From Synchiropus splendidus (taxonomy: Eukaryota > Chordata > Actinopteri > Syngnathiformes > Callionymidae): a DNA stretch of 64,000 nt. This document shows positions 38,001 through 51,600 of this stretch, piece by piece. The translations under genes were made by a program, and so were the position numbers. The notes below the pieces were generated by a model, which had not been told where the DNA came from, searched no databases, and was given only the letters and a program-made list of their open reading frames with translations. Where the stretch lies: positions 18,508,001 to 18,572,000 of the forward strand of contig NC_071345.1 of NCBI RefSeq assembly GCF_027744825.2, given 5' to 3'. Positions within the stretch are counted from its first letter, which is position 1. Every line of letters begins with the position of its first letter.

Positions 38001-39356
38001 AACCGTTTATCCTGCCACCCATCAGCCAGTGGCCTTGTGGAGGACTATGTTTGCATTCGAGGTACAACACTCATGACACTCTCTGAAGCATCAATTAAGT
38101 TTCTTTTCAGCCCCTGCATCATGAAAGTAGAAATATTGACTTGAGTTGTACGCAGTGTATCAATTAAATAGTATCAATTAAGCGCGTGATATATGGTTTA
38201 CAGACTATAAGCCACTACTTTTTTCTTGCGATCTGAGTCCTGCGGCTTATACAGCAGTGTGGTTAATATATGGATTTTTACACCTGTTGTGAGAGCAGCG
38301 TGAATCAATCAAGACGCTCCGTATTATGCATCTTGTTTCCACTATTTCCTCACTCTCGATGCTGGACCCCGTTTTTAAAACTAGTGTTGAAAAGCGTTTT
38401 TAAGCTGGTGCACCACTGACCTGCCCACAGCTCAGACAGCACCACTGAACCTGCGGCTTACAGACCGGTGCGGCTTATGTATGAACCTTCTTAAATTTAG
38501 TGGGTGCGGCTAATATACCGGTGCACTCTATGGTGTGGGAATTACGGTAAATGTAATATAACCACGATTGCAATGTATCAAGACAGGGATTGAAATAAAC
38601 ATTTATTCATTCAACGTGTGTGTGTGGCTGCACAATATACGAACCATGCAGCTGTACATGTGAGGAGCAATGCAAAGACATAAGGACCCCACTTGGTGGG
38701 GTTTTCACCAAAATTGCGACTCACTAGGATCCATATGCATAAACACACAGACACATGTTTAGAAATTAGGACCCAACATTGAGTAGTGAACTGACTGATG
38801 CTCTCAGGAAAACAGATTCGGTCTTTCGTCACTGATAAATTTCATGCTTTTATCGGACAGAAATATTGTATCTCACGCTTCTTCTTCAAAATCTGCAGCA
38901 CAACCACCAAAACCTTTAGTGGTGACCATCATCGCCATCAGCAACTCCACCCTCAACAACTGCAGCTTTACAAACCAAGACGGTCCACTGGCGGCACCAG
39001 ACCTTCTGCAGATGCAGCCTGAGCTGCTGATCAACGGTGAGCAACGTGGTTTCATGTCACTGCATAAAGCAGGTTTTTGTTGATATCTTGTTTGCTGCAA
39101 CGTAAAAATACGTGAGATAATCATCATCGACTCTGCTTCCTTCCACCCAGGTCGGAGTCGGAGCGTCCACATCACACACTCTGAATTGCACTACGCCATG
39201 TTTGGAGATCACAACGTCATGAGGGGGAACAAAACCAACTCAGGACTCGCTAGTCCATTCGTCCCCTCTGCCCCTTCACCACCAGCACTGCAGGCGACTT
39301 TGCCCGCCCCTCTGACTCCATCAGGCAGTCAGGATGTTGAAGACTCCACTGACTGA
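35072..39356 (+). CDS. Gene B2: intact B-type paralogue (170 codons)
   Basis: Exons: 35072-35098, 37920-38061, 38899-39036 and 39151-39356, all with GT-AG borders and the same phases and lengths as B1. Differences from B1 are few. Exon 2 starts MRTHIAAK instead of VRTHVAAQ, so an ATG lies exactly at the exon border, and exon 3 has DGPLAAPD instead of DGPQAAPD. The HITHSELHYAMFGDHNVM motif is unchanged. AATAAA is at 39994-39999. Intron 1 holds foldback element 2. Confidence 0.7.
35384..37130 (+). mobile_element. Foldback element 2 in B2 intron 1 (about 1.75 kb)
   Basis: Same arms as element 1, but the non-inverted core is missing: the arms meet near 36188, where gaattttaca joins atggatgattta. 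The ends are perfectly symmetrical (accgcggtcaaatt / aatttgaccgcggt). The 99-codon frame occurs at 35858-36157 (plus) and 36654-36355 (minus). Confidence 0.75.
38195..38560. repeat. MITE-like repeat in B2 intron 2
   Basis: Fuller copy of the 26320-26470 repeat. It has several gcggcttat/ataagcc motifs and ends tgtgggaattacggtaaat. Confidence 0.5.
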
Positions 39357-40249
39357 CTCACACACGATCTCTGCACTCTCCCTGCTTTGGACCAGCACCA
39401 AATACTCTACCTCAATTACACGCTCACCGGGACACAGCAGCCTCACTACAGGGGATAATAATGAGACTATATATATATATATTTATATATATATATATTA
39501 TTTAACAGTTTGCTCTCCAGACAACACAGAACCTTTGTAAGTGCAGGAGTTCCTGGTCCACTGATCACACTGATGCGCAAGACACGTGGCAGCTAGGACG
39601 ATAACAACAACAACAAACATGGAGGAATCCCTGAACAAAAGCTAGTGATGTTTTTCACTACCACTCTGAATGTATTCGAAATTCATATAAAATTGAAATT
39701 CTTATTCTAATATCTTTTCAAGATATTAAAAGAGCTTTAGTTTAAATAAGCTGATATAAACACTTGAATATAGCCACCATCATGATTTATTGTGCTATTG
39801 TCAAACTGAAGCAAAATAAAATAAATAATAAAATCCTACCCCTAATATGGGATTTTATTTAAAATCCCATATTATATATGGGATTTTAAATGTATATATA
39901 TATATATGTAGATAGATAGATATAGATGACGTGGATTGCTACTACCATACCATGCTTTATTTGTAAGTGTTCAATTGTTCGACAAACCATGTTAATAAAA
40001 ATGATGAATTCTTATCATCACTATTTGAGTTTGTCTTGAATCTACTCCTAACTATTGATGTGTGGTGAATTGCGAGTGTCAGCTTTTTGTGACTTACAAG
40101 CTAGCAAAACAGCCCATAGTGACTCCTTTCAGCCCCTCAGCAGTGGCTGAAAGGAGAACAGTGTTTTCTTCCTCCGGGTGTCTCTTCCTCCGGAGAGACA
40201 TCCGGAGGAAGGAAGAGAGACTTCCTTCCTTCCTCCGGACTTCCTAAGA

Positions 40250-40291
40250 GTTCTCATCTCTTAGTGAGAACACTCACTAAGAGATGAGAAC
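40250..40291. repeat. Perfect 19-bp inverted repeat (unit 2 copy)
   Basis: Same 42-nt hairpin as 28004-28045. Here the surroundings also keep an extra run (ctccggagagacatccggag) that forms another short inverted repeat. Confidence 0.9.
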
Positions 40292-41199
40292 ACTCTTAAT
40301 GAGTGTTCTCATCGTCTCCTGGAACACTCACTACAGCAGAAAGCAGTGACGAGTGAAACAACGCTTCATAAACTGAACGACCTAGGTTTTAAAGTGTCAC
40401 AGAAAATGCTGCAGTGTTGTTGGAGGCAAGTGTCAAGAAGAGTGGTCCTTCCCGATGGTGAGTTTTTAAGGCATGTGTTGTTGGAAGCATGTGGCCCGTC
40501 TCACCAGCGTTACAACAGTGTGACTTCAGCTGTAACACCGTCACAAAGACGGTCGATGGTTCTCGTCCAATCCATCTGCTTTCATCTCTGTTTTCCTGTC
40601 GTCGGCACAAAAAATTAAAATGGGGCTGGCAGGTTGAGGTTTAACCTTGAGGTTATGATTTTTTGGTGAAAAAGCAGACCCCGGTTCTCTACCTTCACTG
40701 TATATGCCCGACGCGCGTTTATTCCGTTGAATTATGCCTCGGAAGCGAACTGTATAGCTATATGTATATATCCATATGCACCTTTATTTCCATCCCTATA
40801 CTTGCGATGAATTGAAAGGCCTTTATTGGTGTTGAACTCTGTCAGTTCAAGTTAGTGGGCATTCAACTTCCAACATTTTATTGTGTTTTCCCTCTGGTGA
40901 AGGGGGTGATCAAGTATCAAGTAGTTTACACATGACAAATTCTGTCTGGCCGCTGTTGTCAAAATGAGCTCGTGTATTTCACCCAAAAAAAAACAGCCGT
41001 TCTGTTTTGACACTCTTCTTTTAATTCCGTTAAACTCCGTGGATTGGTCTCAACGGCAGCAGCTCGTGGCTCTCTCTCACCACCCGAAACAAAACTCCCT
41101 CTCTCCTTCAGCGCAGCCCCTCGCTCCACCCCCACTCACCCGTCACCACTGAACCCTTAAAGAAACAGTACAAACATAAAGCCAGAACGTTACAATATA

Positions 41200-42814
41200 C
41201 AGTGGTGGTCAAAAGTTTACATACACTTGTAAAGAACATAATGTCATGGCTGTCTTGAGTTTCCAGTTATTTCTACAAATCTGATTTTTCTCTGATAGAA
41301 TGATTGGAACAGATACTTCTTTGTCACAAAAAACAATCATGAAGTTTGATTCTTTTATGATTTTATTATGGGTAAACTGAAAGTGTGACCAAAATCAGCT
41401 GGGTCAAAAATGTACATACAGCAATGCTAATATTTGGTTACATGTCCCTTGGCCATTTTTACTTCAATTAGGCGCTTTTGGTAGCCATCCACAAGCTTCT
41501 GGTTGAATCTTTGACCACTCCTCTTGACAGAATTGGTGCAGTTCAGTTAAATTTGTTGCCTTTCTGACATGGACTTGTTTCTTCAGCATTGTCCACATGT
41601 TCTCAATGGGGTTTAAGTCAGGACTTCGGGAAGGCCATTCTAAAACCTTAATTCTAGCCTGATTTAGCCATTCCATTACTACTTTTGATGGACGTTTGGG
41701 GTCATTGTCCTGTTGGAACACCCAAGTCCCAACCTTTGGGCTGATGACTTTAGGTTTTCTTGAAGAATTTGAAGGAAATCCTCCTTCTTCATTGTCCCAT
41801 TGACTCTCTGTAAAGCACCAGTTCCATTGGCAGCAAAACAGGCCCACAGCATAATACTACCACCACCGTGCTTGATGGTAGGCATGGTGCTCTTGGGGTT
41901 AAAGGCCTCACCTTTTCTCCTCCAAACATATTGCTGGACATTGTGGCCAAACCGCTCAATTTTTGTTTCATCTGACCACAGAACCTTCCTCCAGAAGGTC
42001 TCATCTTTGTCCATGTGATCAGCAGCAAACTTTAGTCGAGCCTTAAGGTGCCGCTTTTGGAGCAAGGGCTTCCTTCTTGCACGGCAGCCTCTCAGTCCAT
42101 GGAGATGCAAAACACGCTTGACTGTGGACACTGACACCTGTGTTCCAGCAGCTTCTAATTCTTGGCAGATCTGCTTTTTGGTGCTCCTGGGTTGACTCTT
42201 CACCCTCCTGACAAGTTTTCTCTCAGCAGCAGGTGACAGCTTGCGTTTTCTTCTTTATCGTGGCAGTGACAAAACAGTGCCATGCACTTTATACTTACAA
42301 ACAATTGTTTGCACCGTTGCTTTTGGAAGCTGCAGCTGCTTTGAAATGGCTCCAAGTGACATTCCTGACATGTTCAAGTCAATGATTCTCTTTTTCAGAT
42401 CTGTGCTGAGCTCCTTTGACTTTCCCATTGTCACCTTTGTGGGTGTTTTTATCCAATGAGCCCTTTTTGAATGGCCTCAGAGAAGTCACCAGCTGTAGCC
42501 ACTCATGATCACTCACAAGAAGTTAAGAGGCCATGCTATGAAGCTCATGTCATTGACACAACTTTCTAAGTCTCCAAAATTGCTCATTTGTGTTGCTGTA
42601 TGTACATTTTTGACCCAGCTGATTTTGGTCACACTTTCAGTTTACCCATAATAAAGTCATAAAAGAATCAAACTTCATGATTGTTTTTTGTGACAAAGAA
42701 GTATCTGTTCCAATCATTCTATCAGAGAAAAATCAGATTTGTAGAAATAACTGGAAACCCAAGACAGCCATGACATTATGTTCTTTACAAGTGTATGTAA
42801 ACTTTTTACCACCA

Positions 42815-42817
<3 letters not shown>
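41200..42817 (-). mobile_element. Tc1-like DNA transposon, copy 2 (1618 bp, both long inverted repeats)
   Basis: It runs from cagtggtggtcaaaagttta to ttaccaccactg, bounded by TA on each side. The right inverted repeat is complete: the block with gctgtatgtacatttttgac through gaaacccaag mirrors the left end. Transposase remnants lie at 42428-41464 with the same early stop and frameshift as copy 1, so it is non-autonomous too. Confidence 0.9.
41464..42428 (-). pseudogene. Tc1-like transposase, broken (copy 2)
   Basis: Frames at 42203-41679 and 41847-41464 carry WSDETKIERFG, QQDNDPKRPSK and SPDLNPIENMW. The stop after LSLPR and the frameshift are shared with copy 1, so both defects predate the duplication. 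Confidence 0.88.
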
Positions 42818-42887
<70 letters not shown>

Positions 42888-42901
42888 GAGAGAGAGAGAG
42901 A
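42818..42901. repeat. (TA)n-(GA)n microsatellite next to Tc1 copy 2
   Basis: About 33 TA and nine GA units. The TA run is longer than beside copy 1. Confidence 0.95.
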
Positions 42902-43351
42902 TAAAAACAACCCTAAATAACGTTGTCTGTCAGACACGTCCAGCTTCTACCAGAGACGTGAAACATTGAATTTCTCATCTCTGCACTACAGTTAATTATT
43001 ATATTTAAACATAAACCAATAATGATGTTGGAGACAAACTCCACTAACAAGTTCCGTCATAAAACCGTTTCAAGGGAGACTGTAATGTGTACAACACATG
43101 GAATAGAATGAAAATGGATTTATCGTGATAATTATGATTACCGCTGAAATTCCAACATTTATCGCGATAACTTTTTTTGCCCATGTCGTCCATCCCTACT
43201 GTATAGACTCCGTTTTAGAAAGGCTTTTAAAAGCTTGAGTTGGTTTTCCCGGGAGTGATCAGGATCTGCAAACCTCTGAGTCAGTTACCGGGGCATATAC
43301 TGTACAGGCGCTGCTTGCGAACAAGTTTGCCAGAGCACAACACCGTGTTAT

Positions 43352-44943
43352 CCTGGTTGATGCGCATTTCTGATGCGTGACTCAGAAATCCCTGCCAGAA
43401 AGATCATCACCCGATTGGATGTTATATCGTTCCCTGATGAGAACCTGGGTGTGAAGCATAACTGTGACTTCCAGAAAACATTTTTTTAAATACCCTGATC
43501 TTCACAAGTTGCACACAGGTGGTGGGACAAGGAAGGACCGACCAATAGGAAAAACAGACTAAAGAGTGGAGCTATCATTGGGCGATCACGTTCTCTCTTT
43601 TAACACACGACTGGTTCACTTTCCAGTGCTTTTTAAGTCAAAGTTAAACATTGCATTGGTCAGCTGTATGAAAGCCACTACACACACGTTTATAGTGTTC
43701 AACTCGAGTTCATCGCATCTGCTTTCTGCTTAGAATGGTAATTACTCATGTTGTCTGACAGACTGAACCACATCATGCGCTTGCAGTCAATTGAGGTATT
43801 CTTGATATATTTTTCCATGTTGCATTTTAGTTATAGACAAGTCCTTTAACATTGACTCGGCCATCATTCCTTCTTTAAAGCGTTCAAACATTCATGAATG
43901 AGTCCATTCTCTGTTGCGGAGAAGTAGGAAGAGTGACATTTTGTTTCGCGTGTTGCCATGGTGAATCATATCATCTGCGTCCACTGATGAGGGCTTTTGA
44001 CATCCACAAACGTGAGCTTGTGTGGGAGTTGTAGATAGTAGACATGAGGAGTCAGTAAAGTGCCTAGCTGGGCGCTGAACCAATAAATCGAAGGGAAGGC
44101 CGTGAGGGGGCGGAGCACCTATGACACAGAACCATGACAATCCACAACTCCTATTCCAGGTGGGGAGAGCACTGCAGTGGCTGAGGACGAAGGCAGAGAG
44201 CTGCCTCACTGCGGTCAACCAGGTTTTGTGCTGTCCCTCAACCAGCGAGCTGTTGGAAGAGCTCAATAGCATCCAAGGTACAACACCCTTGCCACTTTCT
44301 GAGACGTTAGTTCTAACTGTGTGAGGCAACATGATGTGTATTGATGAAGTTTGGCTCTTCTAAGTTATCGTGGCCAAAGACATGTCATGATAAATGTTAT
44401 CATGATATCGACAGCAATTTTTATTGCCGTAGAAATTCATCTTGGCGCCCTGGAAGTCGCTGACGATGCAGGAAAGGAACGAAATGATGTCTGCACAGTT
44501 TACACTCTATTACAATATGTGAATTTTTAACAATCATTTTACAAAATGTGGCTTATTGTCCGCACCAATATACAGTATGACATCGGGCCTAATATGAACG
44601 ACTCACACTAATTTGCATGAACACCGGATCACAAATGACGTGATCGTGGAAAAGATCACGTGTAGATCACGTAAACCTGACCTGAAAATCTGTTTTCCAG
44701 CGGTCGACACTTTCTTGCAACCAAAGTTGAGTCTTTGAGGTGTCTGGCTGAGTGATAGCTATTACTACAGTTGACCAGCCACAGAAATAAAGTGAGGTCT
44801 GATGTGTGAGACATCTTTTTCCTCCAACGTTTTGATTCTCCGCCATGTTTTGACTCATTACCAAAATACAAACAAAGTTCAACTCAACTGATATCTTGTC
44901 TGATATCAAGTCACCATATCTTTGAAAGGGGATAAACCCATGT
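43352..44943. repeat. Truncated third duplication unit
   Basis: Matches 30912-32503 and stops inside A intron 2 at cccatgt, where the sequence turns into the reverse complement of the B upstream region. Confidence 0.85.
44160..44277 (+). pseudogene. Gene A3: exon 2 only
   Basis: Identical exon (VGRALQWLRTKAESCL...) with both splice sites. Exons 3 and 4 are lost at the inversion junction and exon 1 was never included. Any product would need splicing to foreign exons. Confidence 0.75.
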
Positions 44944-45459
44944 GCAGACCGTCAGAAGCAGCAGCATCACCGTCTATCGTCATCTTTAGTCCCAAAAGAC
45001 AGATTCAACCACACACCTCCTTTTTAATCTGCAGCTGAAGAGTTTACTTTGCCGAGCCAAACATGAGAATGATGCCGGTGGTGCATGTTGTGTGGATGAG
45101 TTCCAAGAAGAAGCAAACGAACGATGGTAACGAACTTCATTAACTTTGCTAAGCAGAACAACCCACCTGTTGCAATAACTCCCGATCAATTCCTTCTGCA
45201 AGTCTCTCTTTTCACCACCTCTTACAACATAGTGCCTCCTTGTGGCCAGCATGTAGCATGTCATTACTTGAAACAGTTCTCCTTTCAGCTGCAGTGTTGC
45301 CAACTCCCCAGCATCGGAAGTAGCCATATTACATATTGGTGTTATTACATATACACCTATATATATATATAGTTCGTTTGTTTTTTTATTTGGTTTTTAT
45401 TTTTCAGATTTATTTTTTTGGAGCTGTAGTCCAAGATCTATAGCTTTTTCACCAAAAAA
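44944..45459 (-). repeat. Inverted copy of the B upstream spacer
   Basis: Reverse complement of about 21755-22255, including the (TA)n and the MATSDAGELATLQ frame. It joins the inverted B3 unit through a 17-nt stretch shared by both parents (gctttttcaccaaaaaa, 45443-45459). Confidence 0.8.
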
Positions 45460-47559
45460 TCATAACCTCAAGGTTAAACCTCAACCTGCCAGCCCCATTT
45501 AAATTTTTTATGCCGATGACAGGAAAACAGAGATGAAAGCAGATGGATTGGACGAGAACCATCGACCGTCTTTGTGACGGTGGTGCAGCTGAAGTCACAC
45601 TGTTGTAACGCTGGTGAGACCGGCCACATGCTTCCAACAACACATGCCTTAAAAACTCACCATCGGGAAGGACCACTCTTCTTGACACTTGCCTCCTACA
45701 ACACTGCAGCATTTTCTGTGACACTTTAAAACCTAGGTCGTTCAGTTTATGAAGCGTTGTTTCACTCATCACTGCTTTCTGCTGTAGTGAGTGTTCCAGG
45801 AGACGATGAGAGACACCCAGAGGAAGAAAACACTGCTCTCCTTTCAGCCACTGCTGAGGGGCTGAAAGGAGTCACTATGGGCTGTTTTGCTAGCTTGTAA
45901 GTCACAAAAAGCTGACACTCGCAATTCACCACGCATCAATAGTTAGTAGATTCAAGACAAACTCAAATAGCGATGATAAGAATTCATCATTTTTATTAAC
46001 ATGGTTTGTCTAACAATTGAACACTTACAAATAAAGCATGGTATGGTAGTAGCAATCCACGTCATCTATATCTATCTATCTACATATATATATATATACA
46101 TTTAAAATCCCATATATAATATGGGATTTTAAATAAAATCCCATATTAGGGGTGGGATTTGATTATTTATTTTATTTTGCTTCAGTTTGACAATAGCACA
46201 ATAAATCATGATGGTGGCTATATTCAAGTGTTTATATCACCTTATTTAAACTAAAGCTCTTTTAATATCTTGAAAATATTTGTATAAGAATTTCAATTTT
46301 ATATGAATTTCGAATACATTCAGAGTAGTAGTGAAAAACATCACTAGCTTTTGTTCAGGGATTCCTCCATGTTAGTTGTTGTTGTTCTCATCCTAGCTGC
46401 CACGTGTCTTGCGCATCAGTGTGATCAGTGGACCAGGAACTCCTGCACTTACAAAGGTTCTGTGTTGTCTGGAGAGCAAACTGTTAAATAATATATATAT
46501 ATAAATATAAATATATATATAGTCTCATTATTATCCCCTGTAGTGAGGCTGCTGTGTCCCGGTGAGCGTGCAATAGAGGTAGAGTATTTGGTGCTGGTCC
46601 AAAGCAGGGAGAGTGCAGAGATCGTGTGTGAGTCAGTCAGTGGAGTCTTCAACATCCTGACTGCCTGATGGAGTCAGAGGGGCGGGCAAAGTCGCCTGCA
46701 GTGCTGGTGGTGAAGGGGCAGAGGGGACGAATGGTCTAGCGAGTCCTGAGTTGGTTTTGTTCCCCCCTCATGACGTTGTGATCTCCAAACATGGCGTAGT
46801 GCAATTCAGAGTGTGTGATGTGGACGCTCCGACTCTGACCTGGGTGGAAGGAAGCAGAGTCGATGACGATTATTTCACTTTTTTTTACGTTGCAGCAAAC
46901 AAGATATCAACAAAAACCTGCTTTATGCAGTGACATGAAAGCACGTTGCTCACCGTTGATCAGCAGCTCAGGCTGCATCTGCAGAAGGTCTGGTGCCGCC
47001 TGTGGACCGTCTTGGTTTGTAAAGCTGCAGTTGTTGAGGGTGGAGTTGCTGATGGCGATGATGGTCACCACTAAGGGTTTTGGTGGTTGTGCTGCAGATT
47101 TTGAAGAAGAAGCGTGAGATACAATATTTCTGTCCGATAAAAGCATGTAATTTATCAGTGACGAAAGACCGAATCTGTTTTCCTGAGAGCATCAGTCAGT
47201 TCACTACTCAATGTTGGGTCCTAATTTCTAAACATGTGTCTGTGTGTTTATGCATATGGATCCTAGTGAGTCGCAATTTTGGTGAAAACCCCACCAAGTG
47301 GGGTCCTTATGTCTTTGAGGGACCCTGTTGCCAGACCCCACAAGGTTAACCTCAATTTGAGGGTGAAGACTTCAAAACAAACAAAGCATTTTGGCAATGA
47401 GCGGTCCCCACAAAGCGCAACAAATCTGTGTGCGTGCATTGCTCCTCACATGTACAGCTGCATGGTTCGTATATTGTGCAGCCACACACACACGTTGAAT
47501 GAATAAATGTTTATTTGAATCCCTGTCTTGATACATTGCAATCGTGGTTATATTACATT

Positions 47560-47930
47560 TACCGTAATTCCCACACCATAGAGTGCACCGGTATATTAGC
47601 CGCACCCACTAAATTTAAGAAGGTTCATACATAAGCCGCACCGGTCTGTAAGCCGCAGGTTCAGTGGTCTGTCTGAGCTGTGGGCAGGTCAGTGGTGCAC
47701 CAGCTTAAAAACGCTTTTCAACACTAGTTTTAAAAACGGGGTCCAGCATCGAGAGTGAGGAAATAGTGGAAACAAGATGCATAATACGAAGCGTCTTGAT
47801 TGATTCACGCTGCTCTCACAACAGGTGTAAAAATCCATATATTAACCACACTGCTGTATAAGCCGCAGGACTCAGATCGCAAGAAAAAAGTAGTGGCTTA
47901 TAGTCTGTAAACCATATATCACGCGCTTAA
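47560..47930. repeat. MITE-like repeat in B3 intron 2
   Basis: Reverse-orientation copy of the 38195-38560 element, opening with atttaccgtaattcccacac. Confidence 0.5.
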
Positions 47931-48971
47931 TTGATACTATTTAATTGTTACACTGCGTACAACTCAAGTCAATATTTCTACTTTCATGATGCAGAGGCTG
48001 AAAAGAAACTTAATTGATGCTTCAGAGAGTGTCATGAGTGTTGTACCTCGAATGCAAACATAGTCCTCCACAAGGCCACTGGCTGATGGGTGGCAGGATA
48101 AACGGTTGATCATACAGAGGACATTCTGTGCCCTACGCCTCATCCACTGCAGTCCTCTCTCCACCTGGGCTGCTACATGAGTCCTCACCTGCAAAGAAGA
48201 GTTGTGGAGCGTCACCTTTCTAGCTGTCTACCATTCTCTACTCATCTGGATGTGGACAGGATGCAAACACATTCACCCTGACTGCAACGGTTTAGCTCAG
48301 GAGAGGTCAGTCAGGTCAGTCACTCCCAAGTCTTTCTCCTAGTCAGACTTGGCTTTAACCAATCCATTTTCCGCGGATAATGAAAACCAGTGTCATGACT
48401 GAGTTAGGACCAATGCTTGGGGAATCCACAGATGCCAACCGCTGTTGTGCTCTAGTTCCTACCCCTGCCAGCATCGCCCCTGTACTTTTGATGGACAGCA
48501 GGAAACTACTTGACACTACAGTGACTATTGCACTTCATGTCATGATCAGCAGCGTGATACACTTGATAATACCACTTCATTTGAGCGTCACATGGCGGGA
48601 GCTCACAACAGCAGCCAGACAGAATTTGTCATGTGTAAACTACTTGATACTTGCAGTGAATACTGGACTTATATATCGTGCCTGAGTCTCCCTGAGACCA
48701 ATCAACGAGCGGGAACAGACTATAATAGTGACTTGACAGAACCACTATCACCCCCTTCACCAGAGGGAAAACACAATAAAATGTTGGAAGTTGAATGCCC
48801 ACTAACTTGAACTGACAGAGTTCAACACCAATAAAGGCCTTTCAATTCATCGCAAGTATAGGGATGGAAATAAAGGTGCATATAGATATATACAGATAGC
48901 GATACAGTTCGCTTCCTAGGCATAATTCAACGGAATAAATGCAGGTCGGGCATATACAGTGAAGGTAGGAA

Positions 48972-51295
48972 ACCGTGGTCAAATTAGTTGGATGTTGGAT
49001 ATTCGACAGATATTCGCTCCACCAGAGCCGGTGTTGTTATCATAAAAGTCAGTGAGAATGTTTGCACTATTTCTTCAATAGCTCCGAGGAAAAGTGTTCA
49101 GGTGAGTTCAAAATGGTTGTAAACTGTCACCAGACATGAGACACATTGGAGACGGACACTTTCATTTCATAACTGTACTGTTATGATTCCATTATTATTA
49201 ATATATTCATATTTTCTCACTATTTCTTCAATAGCTCCCAGGAAAAGTGTTCAGGTGAGTCCAAAGTGATTGTAAACTGTGAACAGATATGAGAGACATT
49301 GGAGATGGACACTTTCATTTCATAACTTTACTGTTATGATTTTGTTATGATTGATATATTCACATTTTCCCGCTATTTCCTCAATAATGTTCAACCTGAT
49401 GAGTCACAAACTGCATTCTATGTTTCTCCCATCACCCATCTTGAGACACAGCTGAGACACTGGACGATGAACAAATGTGATTCAACTAATATTTTTCAAC
49501 TAATGATTTCATTTACACAAGTCACATTGCCATTTTCATTTCTCCGCTTCTTCAAAATGTTCTGTGTCCATACCCATACACTGCATGGAACCAAATTCCG
49601 CAGGAATCACACTGGACCTTTAGAAATGTTAAAACAAAGTGGTTAAATTTACCACTTTATGCTTCTGTTGAATTTTAAAACATCTCACTTAGTGTGTTAG
49701 TGGTGGTCCACAACCTGGGGGTCTTTACGCATTCCACAACAGCTGTTTTCATCAAACACTAAAACACATAAACGTATGTTGAAAATTATTGATTATTGTA
49801 AATCATCCATTGTACCCGATGCCTTGAGGATTTTCGTGCGCTCTTTCTGCATTTCCCCTTTTGAAGTTGGAAATGTAACATTGGGGAGCTAATAGAGGAT
49901 TTGGGCTGGACATGGCGTAATTCCATGAATGGATGATAATTGGCATTATTATCCATTCATGGTGTTCATAAACAAAAAATTCTGCCTTAATTTGATGATC
50001 CATCATTTTCGTAGTGGCAAACAAATACATGGAGACTCGAGTGAATTTAAATGTTTCTTTGACACAGACAGCATTAATACAACGCAGAAAAATGTGGAAG
50101 ACAATGGTGCCGCAGCTGCAACCATCTTCTTGTGATAATTTATTTATTTTATTTTAAATATTCCAAAATTATTACTTATTATACTGTAAGTGTTCTTAGT
50201 TACCTTTTTACATCATCTCTCAGGAAATTCTTCAATGTGAGGAGAACATGCCATCGCAAAACTGACTGGGTGGATATTAAGTGGCGTGGGGCAGTTATGA
50301 CCCACCTTCAACAAGAAGATGGTTAAAAGAGCGCACGATTCTGGCGAAAATCCTCAAGGCATGAGGTACAATGGATGATTTACAATAATCAATCATTTTC
50401 AACATACGTTTATGTGTTTTAGTGTTTGATGTAAACAGCTGTTGTGGAATGCGTAAAGACCCCCAGGTTGTGGACCACCACTAACAAACTAAGTGAGATG
50501 TTTTAATATTAAACAGAAGTATAAAGTGGTACATTTAACCACTTTGTTTTAACATTTCTAAAGGTCCAGTGTGATTCCTGCAGAATTTGGCTCCATGCAG
50601 TGTATGGGTATGGACACAGAACATTTTGAAGAAGCAGAGAAATGAAAATGACAATGTGACTTGTGTAAATGAAATCATTAGTTGAAAAATATTAGTTGAA
50701 TCACATTTGTTCATCGTCCAGTGTCTCAGCTGTGTCTCATGATGGGTGATGGGAGAGACATAGAATGCAGTTTGTGACTCATCAGGTTGAACATTATTGA
50801 GGAAATAGCGGGAAAATGTGAATATATCAATCATAACAAAATCATAACAGTAAAGTTATGAAATGAAAGTGTCCGTCTCCAATGTCTCTCACATCTATTC
50901 GCAGTTTACAATCACTTTGGACTCACCTGAACACTTTTCCTCTGAGCTATTGAAGAAATAGTGAGAAAATATGAATATATTAATAATAATGGAATCATAA
51001 CAGTACAGTTATGAAATGAAAGTGTCCGTCTCCAATGTGTCTCATGTCTGGTGATAGTTTACACTCACTTTGGACTCATCTGAACACTTTTCCTCGGAGC
51101 TATTGAAGAAATAGTGCAAACATTCTCACTGACTTTTATGATAATTTCACGACTGAGAATTTGTGGACTTCGTCTTAGCGCTGCCAGCGAGAGAGCTCGT
51201 CCGAGATCAGCGACCGGGGACACGGACCGAACAACACCGGCTCTGGTGGAGCGAATATCTGTCGAATATCCAACATCCAACTAATTTGACCGCGG
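48972..51295 (-). mobile_element. Foldback element 3 in B3 intron 1 (about 2.3 kb)
   Basis: Complete element with both arms and the non-inverted core (about 49800-50340). The 99-codon arm frames are at 49347-49646 (plus) and 50834-50535 (minus). It is flanked on one side by the B intron segment and on the other by the exon 1 side, as in the other copies. Confidence 0.75.
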
Positions 51296-51600
51296 TAGAG
51301 AGGAAGTCTGGCCTGAAGAGCTGTAGAGGCCGCGGGTCTTTGGCCCTCGCAAGATCCCGTCCCCAGAGCCCCAAAACCGTTGTTCTGGCTCAGGGTGTCA
51401 TGACCGCGGATACTTTATGATCCGTTCCTAACGCGGGTTGCTGTGTGTGAACAGGCTTCATCAAGTGAAAGTCGCGAGTAAAAACTTGTCGCTGCAGCTA
51501 ATCGTATAGTTCCAAATAAAGGAATGGCAGGACGGAGTTTGGTGAAATGCACGTGAACGACGGATGGTCTTACCGTGCTGACGCCTGACTCCTCTGCCAT

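Larger units (their letters stand above)
46633..51600 (-). pseudogene. Gene B3: minus-strand B paralogue with frameshift in the last exon
   Basis: Exons: 51600-51574 (MAEESGVST), 48188-48047, 47091-46954 and 46839-46633, with good splice sites. The last exon is 207 nt, not 206, because a G run after the NVM codons has six G instead of five (46771-46776). The frame then reads eight changed residues after MRG and stops at 46738-46736. The RHIM-like motif is kept and only the Pro/Ser-rich tail is lost, so the product would resemble the short A form and may still work. The polyadenylation signal (TTTATT on the plus strand) is at 45992-45997. Confidence 0.68.
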
